Shown here one piece after another: positions 59,801 through 64,000 of a DNA stretch of 64,000 nucleotides. The stretch's first letter is position 1, and every line of letters begins with the position of its first letter. The stretch is from Tricholoma matsutake (Eukaryota; Basidiomycota; Agaricomycetes; Agaricales; Tricholomataceae): assembly GCA_026075535.2 (NCBI GenBank), contig AP026540.1, positions 10,106,001 to 10,170,000 on the forward strand. The letters are read 5' to 3'. Below the pieces are notes generated by a model that did no database searches, was not told the origin of the DNA, and was given only the letters and a program-made list of their open reading frames with translations. The position numbers were made by a program, and so were the translations under genes.

Positions 59801-60759
59801 AATGACTCCTTGGAGAACATGTCTTCAAACTCATGGAGATGAGGAAGTAAGGAATTAGTAGAGGATTTAGCAGCGTTGTTTTTGTGGAAGGCCTCGGTGA
59901 GGTGTTGGGATATGTTTGATGTGGCACACACCTCATGTGATGAGCGAATCACAGTGTAGAAGATCTGATCACCCTCCTCCACTTCCTCTGGGTCCTCATC
60001 ATTATCATCTGAGTCCGGCACCAACTCAGGAACCCCTTCCAATTCCACTTCAGGTATAGGCAGGGGTCTGGCACGACACTTCTGAGTACGTCATATCGCT
60101 GCCTTCTGTCCACGATGTTCTTGCCTGGCTTCTGTGAAACAAGTCTGACAGCAGGATGGACATCGGCTCATGGTAACCTCCCCAGTACGCCAGTCGACCT
60201 CTGGGTTATGGTCTCAAAGCCATGGATATCCCAAAATCACCTTTTGCTTTCCTAATTGAGTGACAGCAAAAAGGGCATGCTCACTATGATCTTTGTAATG
60301 GAGAACCAGGTCTACAACCTCTCAGATGGCACCAGCTTCATTTGGGGATCCATCCACGTTATACACAGGTATCAAATGCGAGAGTGAGTGAGTATTTAGG
60401 TGATGTTGTTGTGCAAGATGGGAGTCGATGAAGAGACTGGTCACACCAGAGTCCAGGAGCGCAGAGACACCAAGTATCTGTCCAGTGTTGGTCATCTGCA
60501 GTTTGATTGCTAGGTTCAAGGAATGTGCAGAGGGAGTGGATGCCACAATATACTTGCGTGGTAGTTTACGCTCCCATGATTTAATTTTGGGACATGGAGT
60601 AGAAGGAGAGATGGGGAGAGCAGGTACATCTTTAGCCAACTTCGAAGGGTCAGAGAGAGGAGCAGTCACAGAAATGGATTCATTCTCCAGGGATTCAACT
60701 GACAAGACTTCAAAGCGGTTATGGACAGGCAGTGAGGGCATACAATTCACTCGCTGCAA
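56874..60759 (-). pseudogene. Copy DE pol: protease, RT, RNase H, integrase, chromodomain
   Basis: Read leftwards: aspartic protease region (ILGVSALLDSGVTSLFIDSH, 60400-60480); RT (DYRRLNNIMVKNRYPLPLIS; YLNDILIFT, where YxDD has become [24 protein letters not shown]); RNase H (FGVEADSSDFATGAML, VEIWTDHKNLEYFM); integrase (GHPGRWKTLELTSRNYWWPQ, CRTCDLCLRTK, VSIDFVVELPE, TAYHPQTDGQTEQVNQELEQ); chromodomain ([40 protein letters not shown]). In-frame TGA at 57379, 58483, 58978, 59584, 59647, 59695 and 60322 stands where Arg (CGA) is expected. YLND instead of YxDD would itself impair the polymerase. Confidence 0.9.
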
Positions 60760-61985
60760 ATAGGAAAATCCTGCTCCTCTACAACTTCCAACTTAATCTC
60801 CTCTGCAACTTGATCCTTCGCTTCCTCAACATCTACAAGTGCCAACAAGTCTTGCAGGAGTTCATCTTGTCCCTCAGGGGTGAGCATGCAGATATCCTGA
60901 CAATGGGGACATGCTCCAGCCCTGTGTCCAGTTTCCCCACAATGGTAGCAGAGATCCAACTTATGCGCACAGCTGCGGGCTGCATCAACATCCATTGGTA
61001 CTGGGACGTTGACAGCTGGTGTGGGAGTTTGACGAACAGGAATGGGGTTAGGGTGGGGAAGGCTTCAATTGAAGGTGTAGGGCATATGAGTGGTATTCGG
61101 AGCACAGAATGCAGCATTAAACGCCACATTTGTGAGTCGGTTCTTGTCACAGAGTGAAGCAGCTTCATACCAAGCAAAGATATCATTGTCTGCTGGGTGT
61201 CCTTCCAACATCTGTGCAATCTGGTCCTGAATTTCTTGGTTGAGCCCCCGTCGGAACTTCACCACCACTGGTAACCCACTCCCATATCCTGCCATGTCCA
61301 CCAAATCCTTGAACTCATCGATATAGTCATCCACAGATTGACGTCCCTGGTGGTAAGCGGATGACTCAAGTCATGTCACTGCTCGGTGGCGTTCATTGAG
61401 GGGACAAAAGTGGTGTACGAACTCAGCTCAAAAGTCACCCCAAGTGGAGAAGGGTAGAGAACCGAGTTCTTTAGTTTGACACAGGATACGGTCCACATAG
61501 AGATAGGCACATTCAGATTTCATGTATGTGAAGGTCCAATAAATTTTTGCAGCCTCATCAACAAATTGATGCAACTGGAGACTGATGTATAACTCACAGG
61601 AATTAAGGAATGCACATCCCTGCGCACGTGCACCGTTAAATTCAGTGGGGGGGGGACGGTTTGATCTGGGCGCATTCCTTAGTGGACGCATTTGGCAGAA
61701 CGTCATTGTTGGGTGCACTTGGAGTCATAAAGGGGGAACTATTGGTCATAGGGTTAGTCTGGAGGGTCCTAACAAAGTTTTCGATTGTTGATTTAAGCGA
61801 GTCAATTTGTGGGCGCATTCCAGAAACGTCGCTTTCAAGCACGTCAAAACGTTCTGATGTGTCCATGTCACTAGGGGGCGCGTTTGGCGAAAATGGCAGC
61901 GTAATAAAGGCAAGATTATCTGGAACGGTGTGTAGGGACTCTGTGGAGCTTTGGGAAGCATCATCCAGTCCGTACCTGCCTATCT
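60747..61985 (-). pseudogene. Copy DE gag
   Basis: The N-terminal part from about 61985 (LPKIGRYGLDDASQSSTESL; DTSERFDVLESDVSGMRPQI) breaks at a run of 9 C (about 61647-61655). The capsid-like part follows in another frame (TEFNGARAQGCAFLNSCELY; FKDLVDMAGYGSGLPVVVKF; RRGLNQEIQDQIAQMLEGHP), then the zinc knuckle (DLCYHCGETGHRAGACPHCQ). In-frame TGA interrupts at about 61435 and 61065. CGA is kept at 61383-61385 and 61251-61253, where copy H has TGA. Confidence 0.85.
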
Positions 61986-62020
61986 TGGGCAGTGCATTCG
62001 TGATTTTCAGGCCTTAGGGA

Positions 62021-62030
62021 AGAGTTTTCT
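62021..62030 (-). promoter_or_regulatory. Putative self-primer binding site of copy DE
   Basis: On the minus strand AGAAAACTCT lies two bases after the 5' LTR and is the reverse complement of the sequence at 62134-62143 within that LTR. Same arrangement as in copy H. Confidence 0.6.
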
Positions 62031-62032
62031 AC

Positions 62033-62459
62033 TATAAGGGCAACCTAAGCCTCTAGCAAAGGGAAATCCAAAGTTAAAATTATACTACATAATACAGGCA
62101 TTGGGGACACACCTAGCAAAGGGAAATCCAAAGAGAAAACTCTAAGGATCCCCTTGCTGATGCCCAGTATATGTGAAGACGACAAAAATCAAATATAACC
62201 TAAAAATAGGAAAAGGTGGAGGATAGGCGGATCAAGGCCACCGAATGACATCATACCAAGGGGTAGGTGTCGGAAGGGGTACTCCACCTCTAAATATAAA
62301 AGTGTCAACATGTACAAACATGATAGAAAGGGAAAATTAGTAATAAAATCTGGAAAAATCATAGAAAATGAAGAATAGAAGGAAATGAGGTGAGGAAAAA
62401 TATAGGACAAACATAAAAAATAGGAAAAACACACAGGGCACCCCCCTAGTCCCCTTACA
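62033..62459 (-). mobile_element. 5' LTR (E) of copy DE
   Basis: A 427-base LTR followed on the right by GTTGG and copy H sequence. It contains the TATA-like and AGAGTTTTCT motifs on the minus strand. Confidence 0.92.
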
Positions 62460-62464
62460 GTTGG

Positions 62465-63496
62465 CTGAAAACATACTTGCTCTTCCTATCTCTCCCTCTG
62501 CCCCACGCCCCAGAATTAAATCATGGGAGCACAAACTACCACACAAATATATTGTTGCATCCACTCCCTCTATACATTCCTTGAACCTAGCAATTGAACT
62601 ACAGACTACCGACACTGGACAGATACTTGGTGTCTCTGTGCTCCTAGACTCTGGTGTGACTGGTCTCTTCATTGATGCCCATCTTGCACAACAACATCAC
62701 CTGAATACTCGCTCACCCTCACATCCAATACCTGTTTATAATGTGGATGGGTCCCCAAATAAAGCTGGTGCCATCTGAGAGGTTGTAGACCTGGTCCTCC
62801 ATTACAAAGATCACAGCGAGCATGCCCTTTTTGCTGTCACTCAGTTAGGAAAGCAGAAGGTGATTTTGGGCTATCCGTGGCTTCAAGACCATAATCCAGA
62901 GGTCAACTGGCATACCAGGGAGGTTACAATGAGCTGGTGTCCATCCCACTGTCACACTTGTTTCACGGAACTGTGTCTGAGGTGGAGTTAGAGGGAGTTC
63001 CTGATCTGATGCCAGACTCAGATGATGATGATGAGGAGCCAGAGGAGGTGGAGGAAGGTGATCAGATTTTCTACACTGTGATTTGTCCATCGCACAAGGT
63101 GTGTGCTATATTGAACATATCCCAATGCCTCGCCGAGGCCTTCCACAAAAACAATGCTGCTAAATCCTCTACTGATTCCTTGCTTCCTCATCTCCATGAG
63201 TTCACAGACATGTTCTCCAAGGAATTGTTCAACTCTCTCCCTGCGTGCAAGCCATGGGATCATGTGATCAAACTCACCCCTGGTGCAACCCCTTCATCCT
63301 GCAAGGTCTATCCTCTCTCTCCTGAAGAACAGCGACAGCTTGACCAGTTCATCAACAAGCACCTGGCTTCTGGATGTATTTGACCATCAAAGTCACCCAT
63401 GGCCTTTTGTCAAGAAGAAGGATGGCTCACTTCGACCGGTTAAAGACTACAGAAGGCTCAATGACATCATGGTCAAAAATCACTACCCATTACCTC
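62465..63496 (+). pseudogene. Copy H protease and start of reverse transcriptase
   Basis: Continues copy H after the DE insertion: AENILALPISPSAPRPRIKS, protease core ILGVSVLLDSGVTGLFIDAH, linker, [40 protein letters not shown], and RT start [20 protein letters not shown] with [16 protein letters not shown] at 62776 and 63381 replaces expected Arg. CGA is kept at 63333 and 63433, where copy DE has TGA. Direction switches abruptly at about 63497. Confidence 0.88.
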
Positions 63497-64000
63497 TGGT
63501 CATGCATGATGTGAGAAATCCTTGATAAAATGCTGATAGAAATTGATGAAGCCCAGGAAAGACTGCACCTCTTTCTTGTTCATGGGCATTGGCCAAGCCA
63601 TGACCCCATTCACCTTGATAGGATCCATCTCCACCTGATCCTCCAAGATAATCAGGCTGAGGTACTTGATCTTGGTCTTCTCAAACTCACAATTGTCATG
63701 ATGAAGGTAGAGTTTGTACTGTTGAAGTTGTTCCAGGATGAGGCACATGATGTGACGATGCTCTTCAACCATGCGAGTGAAGATGAGGATGTCGTTGAGA
63801 TAGATACAAACAATGCCTTCGAGGATGAGGTCATGGAAGATGTCATTCATCATGGTCTGAAAGGTGGCAGGACTATTAGTAATGCCAAAGAACATGACAA
63901 GTGGTTCAAAAAGACCATGGTTGGTACAAAAGGTTGCCTTCCACTCATCTCCCTCCTTTATCCTCACATTATTGTAACCCCAATAAATGTCAAGCTTGGT
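63497..64000 (-). pseudogene. Inverted reverse-transcriptase block at the window end
   Basis: The minus strand encodes the RT palm and thumb ([81 protein letters not shown] then TGA at 63500-63502). It starts exactly beside copy H's PLPL codons and extends past the window. The piece covers the RT segment that should follow PLPL, but in reverse, so it is best read as an inversion inside copy H; a separate truncated copy is the alternative. Confidence 0.8.

Larger units (their letters stand above)
56413..62459 (-). mobile_element. Complete Ty3/gypsy chromovirus copy DE, nested in copy H
   Basis: A full-length element of 6,047 bases in minus orientation: 5' LTR at 62033-62459 and 3' LTR at 56413-56838, both TGTAAGGGG...CCCTTATA on the minus strand, with only about ten differences by eye. 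Target duplication GTTGG at 56408-56412 and 62460-62464. Internal order: primer site, gag, protease, RT, RNase H, integrase, chromodomain. Removing it with one GTTGG rejoins copy H at PSKL/AENI without loss of a base. The coding region carries many nonsense codons, so it cannot make its own proteins. Confidence 0.95.

Overview
The window is nuclear DNA of a filamentous basidiomycete fungus, most likely an Agaricomycete. The genes are cut by many short introns (about 45-70 bp) with GT..AG ends, and the gene set is fungal: a PDR-type ABC transporter, a GH128 glucanase, Dop1, an Ies4-like INO80 subunit, and a degraded TPR gene of a type I recall from mushroom-forming fungi. The species cannot be told from the sequence.

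Layout. Bases 1-45.4 kb form a compact gene region. In order: the 3' part of a GFA-domain gene (+), an Ies4-like gene (+), the long DOP1 gene (+), a nucleobindin-like EF-hand secretory protein (-), a GH128 beta-glucanase (-), a PDR/ABCG transporter (+), about 3 kb of small non-autonomous DNA transposons, an acyl-protein thioesterase (+), a TPR pseudogene (-), prefoldin subunit 1 (-) head-to-head with the U5 snRNP GTPase SNU114 (+), calnexin (+), tRNA-dihydrouridine synthase 2 (+), methylcrotonoyl-CoA carboxylase alpha (-), a medium-chain reductase (-), a fucosyltransferase-like Golgi enzyme (-), a proline-rich secreted protein (-) and a small membrane protein (-). These are mainly housekeeping genes: secretory pathway (Dop1, nucleobindin, calnexin, glycosyltransferase), RNA processing and modification (SNU114, DUS2), protein folding, and leucine catabolism. 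They do not form an evident pathway cluster.

From about 45.7 kb to the end the window is a transposon island. It starts with a two-gene PIF/Harbinger element (DDE transposase plus Myb/SANT-like protein) carrying minisatellites and a tRNA-like sequence inside a large inverted repeat. Next come a foldback MITE and then a nested stack of Ty3/gypsy chromoviruses. Gypsy copy G (-) carries a solo LTR (A) and is cut by copy H (+). H is cut by an unclassified 1.2-kb element X, which itself holds solo LTR C, and also by a complete copy DE (-) with matching target-site duplications. H then appears to contain an inverted block of reverse transcriptase that runs off the window.

The main observations are in this island. 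(1) The gypsy family shows a Tf1-like self-priming signature: a 10-base sequence in the LTR is complementary to the first bases after the LTR. (2) Nearly all nonsense codons in the elements are TGA where CGA is expected, and H and DE differ reciprocally at such codons, which points to C-to-T decay at CpG. (3) Several nonsense codons are shared by independently inserted copies. I did not find a convincing new multi-gene system such as a defence island, CRISPR array or biosynthetic cluster.
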